In this document: positions 55,814 through 64,000 of the stretch, one piece after another
How positions within the stretch are numbered: the first letter of the stretch is position 1
Layout: each line of letters opens with the position of its first letter
NCBI RefSeq assembly: GCF_000155775.1
Contig: NZ_DS989814.1
Location: 40,265-104,264 of the forward strand
Direction: 5' to 3'
DNA from: Glaciecola sp. HTCC2999
GTDB lineage: Bacteria > Pseudomonadota > Gammaproteobacteria > Enterobacterales > Alteromonadaceae
Length of the DNA stretch: 64,000 nt
Notes under the pieces: model-generated
Seen by the model: only the letters and a program-made list of their open reading frames with translations
Told to the model about the DNA's origin: nothing
Database searches by the model: none
Program-made: the position numbers and the translations under genes

Positions 55814-57223
55814 ATGATTAACTTATCACTTATCGACATTGCCCAACAAGTCAACGGGACACTCCAAGGTAATGATCTCATCATTACTAACGTGTCGACG
55901 GATACGCGTGAGATTAGTGCTGATAGTTTATTTATTGCATTAGTTGGTCCTAATTTTAATGGTCACGTATTTGCTAATGAAGCCCGTCAAAATGGGGCGG
56001 TTGCGATGATTGCATCTGAACCGGTTGAAGCACATATGCCCGTCATCATGGTCGAAGATACTAAAGCTGCCTTAGGTGCATTAGGCGCATATGTTAAGCA
56101 AAAAGTTGCTCCTAAGACGGTTGGGATCACTGGTAGCTCAGGAAAGACGACAGTAAAAGAGATGACGACAGCTATCCTCAAAGAATGTGGAAGTGTGTTA
56201 TCGACTCAAGGTAACTTCAATAATGATATTGGTGTACCACTGACGTTACTCAGATTAGAAGCTGAACATGAATATGCGGTCATTGAGATGGGCGCAAATC
56301 ACATAGGTGAAATCGCTTATACCACAGGGCTGGTAAAACCGGATGTCGCCACGATTGTTAACGCTGCTGCATCTCATTTAGAAGGGTTTGGTAGTTTATT
56401 TGGTGTAGCCAGGGCGAAAAGTGAAATTTTTAAAGGATTGAGTAAAAGTGGTACTGCTATTCTGAATTATGATTCTCAGTTCTATGATTTTTGGCTAGGT
56501 AAATTAGATAATGAATTGATTTATTCGTTCTCATTAAATAGTGCGCCTGGTAAAGGCGCTGATTATAGTGCTTCTCAAGTTGGTTTAGCATTCAATGGTT
56601 GTGCGCATTTTATAATGCATACACCAATAGGTGAGATGAATATTGAATTGACTCTTCCAGGCATTCATAACGTAGGTAACGCGTTATTAGCTGCTGCCTT
56701 ATCCATTAATGTCGGTGCTAGCCTTGAAAATGTCCGAGATGGATTAGCAAAAATACAACACGTCAAAGGTCGTTTAGAGGTCAAACAGTTATCTGAAAAA
56801 GTGCGTTTACTTGATGATTCTTATAATGCCAATGTCGCTTCGGTGACCGCGGCAATTAAATTACTCAGTAGCTATGAAGGGCGTCGTGTATTGGTCCTTG
56901 GAGATATGGCTGAACTGGGCGATCAAGCTCGCCATTATCATGAACAAGTCGGTGAATTAGCGAAAAGCGAAAGCATTGAGATGTTCTATACATTGGGTGA
57001 GCTGAGTAAAAGTGCTAGTGACATGTTTGGCGAGGGTGGGCAGCACTTTTCTCATATTGAACCCTTACTAGATGCACTATACAAAGAATTATATGCAAAC
57101 GATAACGAGTTCACGATTTTAGTTAAAGGATCGCGCTCATCTAGAATGGATCGTGTTGTCACAGCAATAGAGGGAGCCCCACTAAGCAATGTTCAACATT
57201 ATGGGGGATTCACTGAATGCTAA
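55814..57223 (+). CDS. murF: UDP-MurNAc-tripeptide--D-alanyl-D-alanine ligase MurF
   Basis: A 469-residue Mur ligase. The ATP loop [14 protein letters not shown] is at 105-117; [33 protein letters not shown] and [12 protein letters not shown] identify MurF rather than MurE (no DNPR diaminopimelate motif). It adds D-Ala-D-Ala to the UDP-MurNAc-tripeptide. It sits directly after ftsI, the place where murE is normally found first. Its stop overlaps mraY by 7 bases. Confidence 0.97.
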   Translation: MINLSLIDIAQQVNGTLQGNDLIITNVSTDTREISADSLFIALVGPNFNGHVFANEARQNGAVAMIASEPVEAHMPVIMVEDTKAALGALGAYVKQKVAPKTVGITGSSGKTTVKEMTTAILKECGSVLSTQGNFNNDIGVPLTLLRLEAEHEYAVIEMGANHIGEIAYTTGLVKPDVATIVNAAASHLEGFGSLFGVARAKSEIFKGLSKSGTAILNYDSQFYDFWLGKLDNELIYSFSLNSAPGKGADYSASQVGLAFNGCAHFIMHTPIGEMNIELTLPGIHNVGNALLAAALSINVGASLENVRDGLAKIQHVKGRLEVKQLSEKVRLLDDSYNANVASVTAAIKLLSSYEGRRVLVLGDMAELGDQARHYHEQVGELAKSESIEMFYTLGELSKSASDMFGEGGQHFSHIEPLLDALYKELYANDNEFTILVKGSRSSRMDRVVTAIEGAPLSNVQHYGGFTEC

Positions 57224-58299
57224 TTTTATTAACCAACTGGTTAATGCAACTAGATATCGGGTTTAGTGTGCTGAACTATTTAACATTGCGGGCCATTTTG
57301 GCGACGTTAACTTCGTTGTTAATGGCGATTGTGATTGGACCTACCATGATCAAATGGTTGCAGCAATTACAAATTGGACAAACGGTTAGAGATGATGGAC
57401 CGCAAACGCATTTACAAAAAATGGGTACACCAACGATGGGTGGAGTACTGATTTTAGCAGCAATTATCACGAGTGTGATTTTATGGGCGGATCTATCTAA
57501 TAAATATGTCTGGGTGACACTGACGATTTTAATCGGTTATGGGGTTGTCGGATTCGTAGACGATTACCGTAAAGTCGTGAGAAAAGATTCAAAGGGTCTG
57601 ATCGCTCGTTGGAAATACTTTTGGCAAACTGTCATTGCATTAGCTGTCGCTATCTTCTTATATTCAACCACAACTCAAGCTGAAGAAACCCAATTAGTCG
57701 TGCCATTTTTTAAAGATGTAGTACCGCAGCTCGGATTAATGTATATCGCATTTGTGTATTTTACCGTGGTAGGCAGCAGTAACGCGGTCAACCTTACGGA
57801 TGGCTTGGATGGCTTAGCAATTGTACCCACTATTTTAGTGGCTGGTGCGTTGGCTATATTTGCATATGTAACGGGTAATATAAACTTTGCAATATATCTG
57901 CACATTCCATTTATCCCGCAAACGAGTGAGTTAGTCATAATATGCGGAGCTATTATTGGTGCTGGATTAGGATTCTTATGGTTTAACGCTTATCCTGCTG
58001 AAGTTTTTATGGGCGATGTTGGCTCTCTAGCGTTAGGTGGTGTTTTGGGGATTATCGCCGTTCTGGTACGTCAAGAAATAGTTCTAGTTATTATGGGCGG
58101 TATATTTGTTATTGAAACATTATCCGTCATCATACAAGTTGGCTCATTTAAACTACGTGGTAAGCGCGTGTTTAGAATGGCCCCTATTCACCATCATTTT
58201 GAATTAAAAGGTTGGCCTGAACCAAAGGTTATCGTTCGCTTTTGGATCATATCATTAATCTTAGTTTTGGTCGGCTTAGCCACCCTAAAGTTAAGGTAG
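57217..58299 (+). CDS. mraY: Phospho-MurNAc-pentapeptide translocase MraY
   Basis: A 360-residue integral membrane enzyme with about ten hydrophobic segments. [64 protein letters not shown] and [15 protein letters not shown] are the conserved loops and active-site aspartates and histidines. It makes lipid I. murD, expected next, is absent; ftsW starts 4 bases downstream with AAGGTAG overlapping the mraY end. Confidence 0.98.
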   Translation: MLILLTNWLMQLDIGFSVLNYLTLRAILATLTSLLMAIVIGPTMIKWLQQLQIGQTVRDDGPQTHLQKMGTPTMGGVLILAAIITSVILWADLSNKYVWVTLTILIGYGVVGFVDDYRKVVRKDSKGLIARWKYFWQTVIALAVAIFLYSTTTQAEETQLVVPFFKDVVPQLGLMYIAFVYFTVVGSSNAVNLTDGLDGLAIVPTILVAGALAIFAYVTGNINFAIYLHIPFIPQTSELVIICGAIIGAGLGFLWFNAYPAEVFMGDVGSLALGGVLGIIAVLVRQEIVLVIMGGIFVIETLSVIIQVGSFKLRGKRVFRMAPIHHHFELKGWPEPKVIVRFWIISLILVLVGLATLKLR

Positions 58300-58303
58300 C
58301 ATA

Positions 58304-59590
58304 ATGAACTTCTCAGCCACCTCTTCAAATCTACAAGCGATGTTTGCTGCACGTCATGGTGATGCAAAAGCACCTATTGCTATGTATGATTTAGGTTTAG
58401 TGATGGTGGCATTAGCGTTAGTATCAATTGGTATTATTATGGTGGCATCAGCCTCCATGCCAGAAGGTATTGCGAAATATAACAATCAATATTTTTTCAT
58501 TATTCGACATGTTATTTTTAGTTGCCTTTCTTTCATCGTGGCTTTATTTGTACTCATGATCCCAATTAGTATGTGGCAAAAATATAATCCATATTTATTA
58601 TTTTTGGCTTTTGGATTATTAGTTGCAGTATTACTGGTAGGGCGTTCTGTTAATGGCGCTCAGCGCTGGTTAACCCTTGGACCGATTAATATTCAAGCTG
58701 CAGAACCGACAAAACTATTTTTCTTTTGTTTCTTAGCCGGATACTTGGAGCGTCGACATACCGAAGTAACCGAAAATATCAAAGGCTTCATCAAGCCTTT
58801 GCTTGTGTTTTTCGTTCTAGGATTATGTTTGTGGTCACAACCTGATTTAGGTACCACTATAGTGATGTTTATCACGACGATTGGATTGCTATTTTTAGCG
58901 GGGGCTAAACTATGGCAATTTATTGGTCTATTGTTAACAGGTGTCGTGTTATTTATTACTATGATCTTTCTAGAAGAATATCGTATGCGGCGGATAACTG
59001 CATTTCTTGATCCGTGGGCAGATCCTTTTGGTACCGGTTATCAACTGACTCAATCACTCATGGCTTATGGGCGTGGGGACTGGTTTGGACAAGGTCTGGG
59101 TAATAGTATTCAAAAATTACAATTTTTACCTGAAGCTCATACCGATTTTATCGTTGCTATTATTGCTGAAGAACTAGGTCATATTGGTATTATCGTATTG
59201 TTGGCATTACTCCTAACATTAGTCATAAAAGCCTTATTACTTGGTAAAAAAGCCTTAGATCAGCAAATGCCATTTGCAGGTTACATTGCTTATGGCATTG
59301 GCATTTGGTTTGCATTTCAAACATTTGTGAATATAGGTGGTAGCGCAGGTATGTTACCTACCAAAGGGCTGACTCTTCCTCTCGTAAGTTATGGTGGTTC
59401 TAGTATGATCATCATGGCAGTCGCAGTTGCATTGTTGATTCGTATAGATTTTGAATTACGATGTGCAGAAATTCACCTCCATAACAATACAACGAAAGCG
59501 AAAAAAACTAAGCAATCAAAAAAGACCAATGCATTAGCAGAATCTGATGCTGTATTTGACTCTTCAAATCCAGGAGGAGTCGATGCCTAA
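58304..59590 (+). CDS. ftsW: Septal peptidoglycan glycosyltransferase FtsW
   Basis: A 428-residue SEDS protein with about ten membrane segments. GRSVNGAQRWLTLGPINIQAAEPTK, SQPDLGTTIVMF, FLPEAHTDFIVAIIAEELG and KGLTLPLVSYGGSSMI are SEDS hallmarks. The cytoplasmic C-terminal tail is Lys-rich. It polymerises septal glycan with FtsI. Its 3' end overlaps the murG start by 8 bases. Confidence 0.97.
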   Translation: MNFSATSSNLQAMFAARHGDAKAPIAMYDLGLVMVALALVSIGIIMVASASMPEGIAKYNNQYFFIIRHVIFSCLSFIVALFVLMIPISMWQKYNPYLLFLAFGLLVAVLLVGRSVNGAQRWLTLGPINIQAAEPTKLFFFCFLAGYLERRHTEVTENIKGFIKPLLVFFVLGLCLWSQPDLGTTIVMFITTIGLLFLAGAKLWQFIGLLLTGVVLFITMIFLEEYRMRRITAFLDPWADPFGTGYQLTQSLMAYGRGDWFGQGLGNSIQKLQFLPEAHTDFIVAIIAEELGHIGIIVLLALLLTLVIKALLLGKKALDQQMPFAGYIAYGIGIWFAFQTFVNIGGSAGMLPTKGLTLPLVSYGGSSMIIMAVAVALLIRIDFELRCAEIHLHNNTTKAKKTKQSKKTNALAESDAVFDSSNPGGVDA

Positions 59591-60668
59591 CATACTTATT
59601 ATGGCTGGTGGCACAGGTGGTCACATTTATCCTGGATTAGCGGTGGCTCATCGACTAAAACAAGATAATTGGGATATTAATTGGTTAGGAACAGCAGACA
59701 AAATGGAAGCGCGCATTGTCCCTGAACAAGATATCCCTTTTCATACGATTAAAGTCAAGGGGATAAGAGGCAACGGGCTACTCAGAAAAATAGTCATGCC
59801 AGTGATGTTATGCCGCGCGGTATTTGATGCCTATCGATTAATTAAACGTATAAAACCTGATATCGTCTTAGGTATGGGAGGATATGCCAGTGGGCCTGGA
59901 GGCATCGCAGCTAAATTCTCATCAGTACCATTAATTGTACACGAACAAAATGCGATTGCCGGGATGACAAATCGTTATTTGGCAAAAATCGCGAGTCATG
60001 TATGTAGTGGATTTCCTCACACTGACTTTGGGGTACATCAAGATAAAGTAACCTATGTGGGTAATCCCGTAAGAGCCGCTATTGCAGCAATTCCTGATAT
60101 GCAAGAAAAGCCACAAACAGCATCGCTTAAGTTATTAGTCTTTGGCGGTAGTCTAGGGGCACGTATATTTAACCAAACACTTCCCAAAATATTACATGGT
60201 TTAAGTCAGAGCATACCGGGTCTCAATATTACCCATCAAGTGGGTAAAGGGAATCTAGCATCAGTACAAAATGCGTATTCACAATATAATTTCAAAGCGG
60301 ATGTGACATTACAGGTAACCGAGTTTATTGATGATATTGCAGCTGAATATGCCCAAGCTGATATGATTATTTGTCGAGCTGGCGCATCGAGTGTTGCTGA
60401 AATTGCTGCTGCGGGAAGAGTCGCTTGTTTTGTCCCCCTGCCTAGTGCGGTAGATGATCACCAAACCGCTAACGCTGAATATTTAACGAAAGCGGATGCA
60501 GGACGCTTGTGTCCGCAAGCTAACTTAGCCGAACTAGCACAGTATATTATGCCTTACTTAACCAATTCAAAAGCCCGGTTTCAGGCAGCAAAGCTTGCTA
60601 GGCAACTGAGTAAATCAGACGCGACCGAGCAAGTGTGCTTCATAATAAAAGGTCTATTAGATGAATAA
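59583..60668 (+). CDS. murG: UDP-GlcNAc--lipid I N-acetylglucosaminyltransferase MurG
   Basis: A 361-residue GT-B enzyme: ILIMAGGTGGHIYPGLAVA, GMGGYASGPGGIAA, VHEQNAIAGMTNRYLA, FGGSLGARIFNQ, ICRAGASSVAEIAAAG and PLPSAVDDHQTANA. It converts lipid I to lipid II. The ATG at 59583 follows GGAGG; an upstream in-frame codon is rejected. murC, normally next, is absent: ddl overlaps the murG end by 8 bases. Confidence 0.98.
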   Translation: MPNILIMAGGTGGHIYPGLAVAHRLKQDNWDINWLGTADKMEARIVPEQDIPFHTIKVKGIRGNGLLRKIVMPVMLCRAVFDAYRLIKRIKPDIVLGMGGYASGPGGIAAKFSSVPLIVHEQNAIAGMTNRYLAKIASHVCSGFPHTDFGVHQDKVTYVGNPVRAAIAAIPDMQEKPQTASLKLLVFGGSLGARIFNQTLPKILHGLSQSIPGLNITHQVGKGNLASVQNAYSQYNFKADVTLQVTEFIDDIAAEYAQADMIICRAGASSVAEIAAAGRVACFVPLPSAVDDHQTANAEYLTKADAGRLCPQANLAELAQYIMPYLTNSKARFQAAKLARQLSKSDATEQVCFIIKGLLDE

Positions 60669-61626
60669 AATCAAATTGGCTATTTTACTTGGCGGTCATT
60701 CAGCTGAACGGGAAGTATCTCTTGCATCAGGGGAGGCGGTATTTAAAGCTGTTCAAGCATTGGGAATAGAGTGCATTGCTTTTGATCCAAAACAACACCC
60801 TTTAACAAAACTGATAGATGAACAAGTCACTCACGCGATGATCATGTTACATGGTCGTGGTGGTGAAGATGGTACGATCCAAGGTGCTTTAGAATGGTTA
60901 AATATTCCTTACACAGGATCAGGTGTGCTAGGTTCTGCCATTGCAATGGACAAACTCCATACTAAGCATGTTTGGCAAGCATGCGGATTACCAACGGCTA
61001 AATATACTGAGATTAAAGCTCCGATATCGGTAGATGAGGCGCAAACTATTATGCTGAATATAGGTCCTGATTTGATGGTTAAACCCAGCCACGAAGGATC
61101 TAGTATAGGTATGTCAAAAACAGGCACTGCAGAAGAACTTATCTCCGCAGTCAATACCGCATTAACATATGATGAGCGAGTGTTAATAGAGCAGTATATT
61201 GTCGGTACAGAATATACTGTCAGTATACTTGGTGAAAACGCTTTACCAAGTATATCAATGGTCACACCAAATATATTTTATGATTATGAAGCAAAATATC
61301 AGACGAACACGACACAATATCACTGTCCGAGCGATTTAAATGACATAGATGAACGTGTCATAGGTCAATTGAGTTTAGATGCTTTTAAAGCGGTATCATG
61401 CAATGGCTGGGGTCGTGTAGATTTAATGCGAGATCAGAAAACTGACGAGTTCATATTATTAGAAGTTAATACGGTACCAGGGATGACAGCAAAAAGCTTA
61501 GTACCTAAAGCAGCAAAACAGGCTGGTTATGATTTCAATGAATTAGTTAAACAAATTTTAGTTTCTGCTTTTGGGACTGTTATTTTACCAGCGATACAGG
61601 CAGATACACAGGTGCCTTTGCAATGA
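60661..61626 (+). CDS. ddl: D-alanine--D-alanine ligase
   Basis: A 321-residue ATP-grasp ligase of the DdlB type. AILLGGHSAEREVSLASG, MLHGRGGEDGTIQGALEWLNIPYTGSG, VKPSHEGSSIGMSK and LLEVNTVPGMTAKSLVPKA are complete. It supplies D-Ala-D-Ala to MurF. Its stop overlaps the ftsQ start as ATGA. Confidence 0.98.
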   Translation: MNKIKLAILLGGHSAEREVSLASGEAVFKAVQALGIECIAFDPKQHPLTKLIDEQVTHAMIMLHGRGGEDGTIQGALEWLNIPYTGSGVLGSAIAMDKLHTKHVWQACGLPTAKYTEIKAPISVDEAQTIMLNIGPDLMVKPSHEGSSIGMSKTGTAEELISAVNTALTYDERVLIEQYIVGTEYTVSILGENALPSISMVTPNIFYDYEAKYQTNTTQYHCPSDLNDIDERVIGQLSLDAFKAVSCNGWGRVDLMRDQKTDEFILLEVNTVPGMTAKSLVPKAAKQAGYDFNELVKQILVSAFGTVILPAIQADTQVPLQ

Positions 61627-62345
61627 ATGAATTAGAACACCATCAATTAAAGATGCGCAAAGAAAAAGCCTGGGGGATGGGCTTTCTTATTGTGGTGTTT
61701 ACTAGTTTAATTATCGGCGGAACGGTATTAACAAATTGGATGGTAGATGAACAACAAGTACCTATCTCAAGTGTTCAAATATCTGGTCATTATACGTATA
61801 TAAAAGACCGTGATATTTCAAGACTGATTGCTAATGACATAGAGGGTAGCTTTTTTTCAGCAGATATTAATGATATCCATAGTGCGGTACTTAAACACCC
61901 TTGGGTCTATCAAGCATCGGTTCGAAAGAAATGGCCAAATACCATACAAGTCTATTTAGTTGAACAAACGCCTGTGGCAATTTGGAATGGCGATTTGTTG
62001 TTGAATGCAGAAGGTATTCCATTTGTTGGAAGTGTTGCTGGAGCTCAGCTCCCATTGCTTTTCGGTCCTAATGGCGCTGAAAAAACAGCATTATCAGGCT
62101 ATCAAGCTATGCAAATGATCTTATCTACAGGAACACTGACGGTAAAGAATTTAGTGTTGAGTGAACGTTTTGCTTGGCAGGTACAATTAAATAATGGGAT
62201 TAAATTAAATTTAGGACGACAAGAGTTTATTAATCGATTACAACGTTTTATTAATTTATACCCATTACTGCAACAGGATGAGCGCGATATTAATTACGTG
62301 GATCTACGCTATGATACAGGTATGGCAGTAGGTTGGCAGGCATAA
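61623..62345 (+). CDS. ftsQ: Cell division protein FtsQ
   Basis: A 240-residue bitopic protein: cytoplasmic tail, one membrane segment (about 18-40), a POTRA domain (ISSVQISGHYTYIKDRDISRL) and a beta domain with the HPWVYQASVRKKWPNTIQVYLVEQTPVAIW region. It recruits FtsL and FtsB to the septum. It is translationally coupled to ddl; ftsA follows after 37 bases. Confidence 0.96.
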   Translation: MNELEHHQLKMRKEKAWGMGFLIVVFTSLIIGGTVLTNWMVDEQQVPISSVQISGHYTYIKDRDISRLIANDIEGSFFSADINDIHSAVLKHPWVYQASVRKKWPNTIQVYLVEQTPVAIWNGDLLLNAEGIPFVGSVAGAQLPLLFGPNGAEKTALSGYQAMQMILSTGTLTVKNLVLSERFAWQVQLNNGIKLNLGRQEFINRLQRFINLYPLLQQDERDINYVDLRYDTGMAVGWQA

Positions 62346-62382
62346 ATAATGATGAATAATACCCAATTTATAGGAACAAACC

Positions 62383-63609
62383 ATGTCTAAAATAGACGAG
62401 TCTAATTTGGTAGTTGGATTAGATATAGGGACAAGTAATATTAAAGCCGTCATCGGTGAGATGTTGGATAATCATTTTGTCAGTATAGTAGGTGTTGGTA
62501 CCTATCCTGCAAAAGGGATGGATAAAGGCGGTGTTAATGATTTGAATCTCGTTACCCAGTCAATTCAACGTGCTGTTAATGAAATGGAATTGATGGCAGA
62601 TTGTAAAGCATCTTCGGTCCTTATGGCGATAACAGGCAGACACGTACAGTGTCAAAATGAGACTGGTATGGTAGCGATAAATAATGCCGAAGTGGATCAA
62701 GAAGATATTGATAATGTAATCCATACCGCCCGTTCTGTTCCGATTCCAGCTGAACGTAGAATGCTACATGTACTTCCTCAAGAATACACAGTTGATGTGC
62801 AAGAAGGGGTTAAAAACCCGATCGGCATGTCAGGTGTCCGAATGAATGCGAATATCCATATCATTACTTGTGCTGAAGATATGGCAAAAAATTATATTAA
62901 ATGTACTGATCGTGCTGAATTAGTCGTGGATACTATGGTGTTTTCCGCATTGGCGGCGAGTTATTCCGTATTGACAGATGATGAACGTGAATTAGGCGTG
63001 TGTGTCGTTGATATTGGTGCAGGCACGATGGACCTAGTGATATATTCTAATGGTGCCATTCGTCACTCAGCGGTCATACCGGTAGCAGGCAATCAAATTA
63101 CTGGTGATATAGCTAAAATATTTAGAACACCTGTGAATAATGCTGAAGCATTGAAGGTCCGTCATGCTTGTGCTTTAAAAGATATGGTCAGTATTGAAGA
63201 TACAATTAACGTTCCTAGTGTAGGTGGGCGTCCAGCGCGAACGATGTCACGACACACGTTAGCTGAAGTGATAGAACCAAGATATCAAGAACTCTTTGAG
63301 TTAATTCATGAAGAAATTAAAGCAAGCGGTTTAGAAGAGCAGATTGCCGCAGGGATAGTCCTCACTGGCGGGACGGTTAAAATGGAAGGCGCGGTAGAGT
63401 TTGCCGAGGAAATTTTTCAAATGCCTGTACGAATAGGTACACCAAATAATATCAAAGGACTAACGGATTATGTCAATGACCCAAGTTTCGCGGTAGCGAT
63501 TGGGTTATTACAATATGGACGACAATCAATAGAAGAACAAGTGTCACAAAAATTACCGACAGAAAGTATATTTAATCGCATAAAATCGTGGTTTAAAGGC
63601 GAATTTTAA
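62383..63609 (+). CDS. ftsA: Cell division protein FtsA
   Basis: A 408-residue actin-like ATPase tethering FtsZ to the membrane. LVVGLDIGTSNIKAVIGE and VDIGAGTMDLVIY are phosphate loops, ITGRHVQCQNETGMV lies in the FtsA-specific 1C (SHS2) domain, GIVLTGGTVKMEGA is the adenosine site, and the C-terminal amphipathic tail (FNRIKSWFKGEF) is the membrane-targeting sequence. Confidence 0.98.
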   Translation: MSKIDESNLVVGLDIGTSNIKAVIGEMLDNHFVSIVGVGTYPAKGMDKGGVNDLNLVTQSIQRAVNEMELMADCKASSVLMAITGRHVQCQNETGMVAINNAEVDQEDIDNVIHTARSVPIPAERRMLHVLPQEYTVDVQEGVKNPIGMSGVRMNANIHIITCAEDMAKNYIKCTDRAELVVDTMVFSALAASYSVLTDDERELGVCVVDIGAGTMDLVIYSNGAIRHSAVIPVAGNQITGDIAKIFRTPVNNAEALKVRHACALKDMVSIEDTINVPSVGGRPARTMSRHTLAEVIEPRYQELFELIHEEIKASGLEEQIAAGIVLTGGTVKMEGAVEFAEEIFQMPVRIGTPNNIKGLTDYVNDPSFAVAIGLLQYGRQSIEEQVSQKLPTESIFNRIKSWFKGEF

Positions 63610-63651
63610 TATATTAACCTGTATAATAACAAACATAACCGGAGAACAAAT

Positions 63652-64000
63652 ATGTTTGAATTAATGGATGATAACAGTGCAGAAGCAGTCATCAAAGTCG
63701 TCGGCGTTGGCGGTGGTGGTGGTAACGCGATTGAGCACATGGTCGTTAACAAAATTGAAGGTGTTGAGTTTATTACTATCAACACGGACGCGCAGGTCTT
63801 AAAGAAGTCACAAGCCGATACTATTTTACAGATCGGCAATAATGTGACTAAAGGTTTAGGTGCAGGTGCAGATCCTAATGTTGGTCGTGAAGCTGCTCAT
63901 GAGGACCGTGAAACGATCCGTCAGAGTATTGATGGTGCTGATATGATCTTTATCACTGCCGGAATGGGTGGTGGCACAGGCACTGGGGCAGCACCTGAAG
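63652..64000 (+). CDS. ftsZ: Cell division protein FtsZ, N-terminal part (cut by window end)
   Basis: An ATG at 63652 with GGAG at 63641-63644 opens a frame running off the window after about 116 codons. It begins [20 protein letters not shown], followed by the [10 protein letters not shown] loop, and reaches the tubulin signature [11 protein letters not shown] that binds GTP. FtsZ forms the division ring. The frame shows no defect. Confidence 0.98.
   Translation, partial: MFELMDDNSAEAVIKVVGVGGGGGNAIEHMVVNKIEGVEFITINTDAQVLKKSQADTILQIGNNVTKGLGAGADPNVGREAAHEDRETIRQSIDGADMIFITAGMGGGTGTGAAPE

Overview
This window comes from the chromosome of a gammaproteobacterium with moderately AT-rich DNA. 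It is probably a marine member of the Alteromonadales/Vibrionales neighbourhood. Reasons are the thrABC operon with an Enterobacteria-type attenuator, MetJ-type operators instead of a SAM riboswitch, epd-pgk, the rsmE-gshB-yqgE-ruvX block, the carboxynorspermidine polyamine genes, chalcone-isomerase-like/DUF3833 and SapC-family genes, and a dcw cluster opening with mraZ. I cannot name the genus. Nothing looks like a phage, plasmid, insertion sequence, CRISPR array, tRNA or rRNA; this is core chromosome with a few accessory genes.

Layout. 1-7.3 kb: 3' end of rsmI, then leftward polyamine genes (carboxynorspermidine synthase and decarboxylase), a PLP desulfhydrase-like gene, two rightward envelope genes, and aceK. 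7.3-12.3 kb: MetJ-like boxes, a thr leader peptide with attenuator, and thrABC with tight translational coupling. 12.3-22 kb: ung, a serine hydrolase, a TauE-type permease, pgi and tal, yaaA, and the yggS-proC-yggT-DUF4426 operon. 22-28.3 kb: pilT, the rsmE-gshB-yqgE-ruvX operon, an MscS channel and an M48 lipoprotein protease. 28.4-35.3 kb: metK with its MetJ-controlled promoter, then tkt-epd-pgk and a class I fructose-bisphosphate aldolase.

35.3-49.6 kb: phosphate metabolism and signalling. ppk-ppx run leftward. Diverging from them are pstC-pstA-pstB-phoU, followed on the same strand by oxyR, a FabH-like ketoacyl synthase, and a PrsK/PrsR two-component pair of the kind normally tied to exosortase/PEP-CTERM exopolysaccharide loci. 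49.7-52.1 kb: a secreted alpha/beta hydrolase, a small membrane protein, an unusual alternative-hairpin element and a SapC-family gene ending in a strong terminator.

52.1-64 kb: the division and cell wall cluster: promoter, MraZ operator, mraZ-rsmH-ftsL-ftsI-murF-mraY-ftsW-murG-ddl-ftsQ-ftsA-ftsZ (ftsZ runs off the end). The most striking feature of the window is here. murE, murD and murC, which normally sit after ftsI, mraY and murG, are all absent, and the remaining genes are joined with overlaps or gaps of a few bases. The three ligases that build the UDP-MurNAc-tripeptide must therefore be encoded elsewhere or replaced, while murF, ddl and the lipid steps stay in place.
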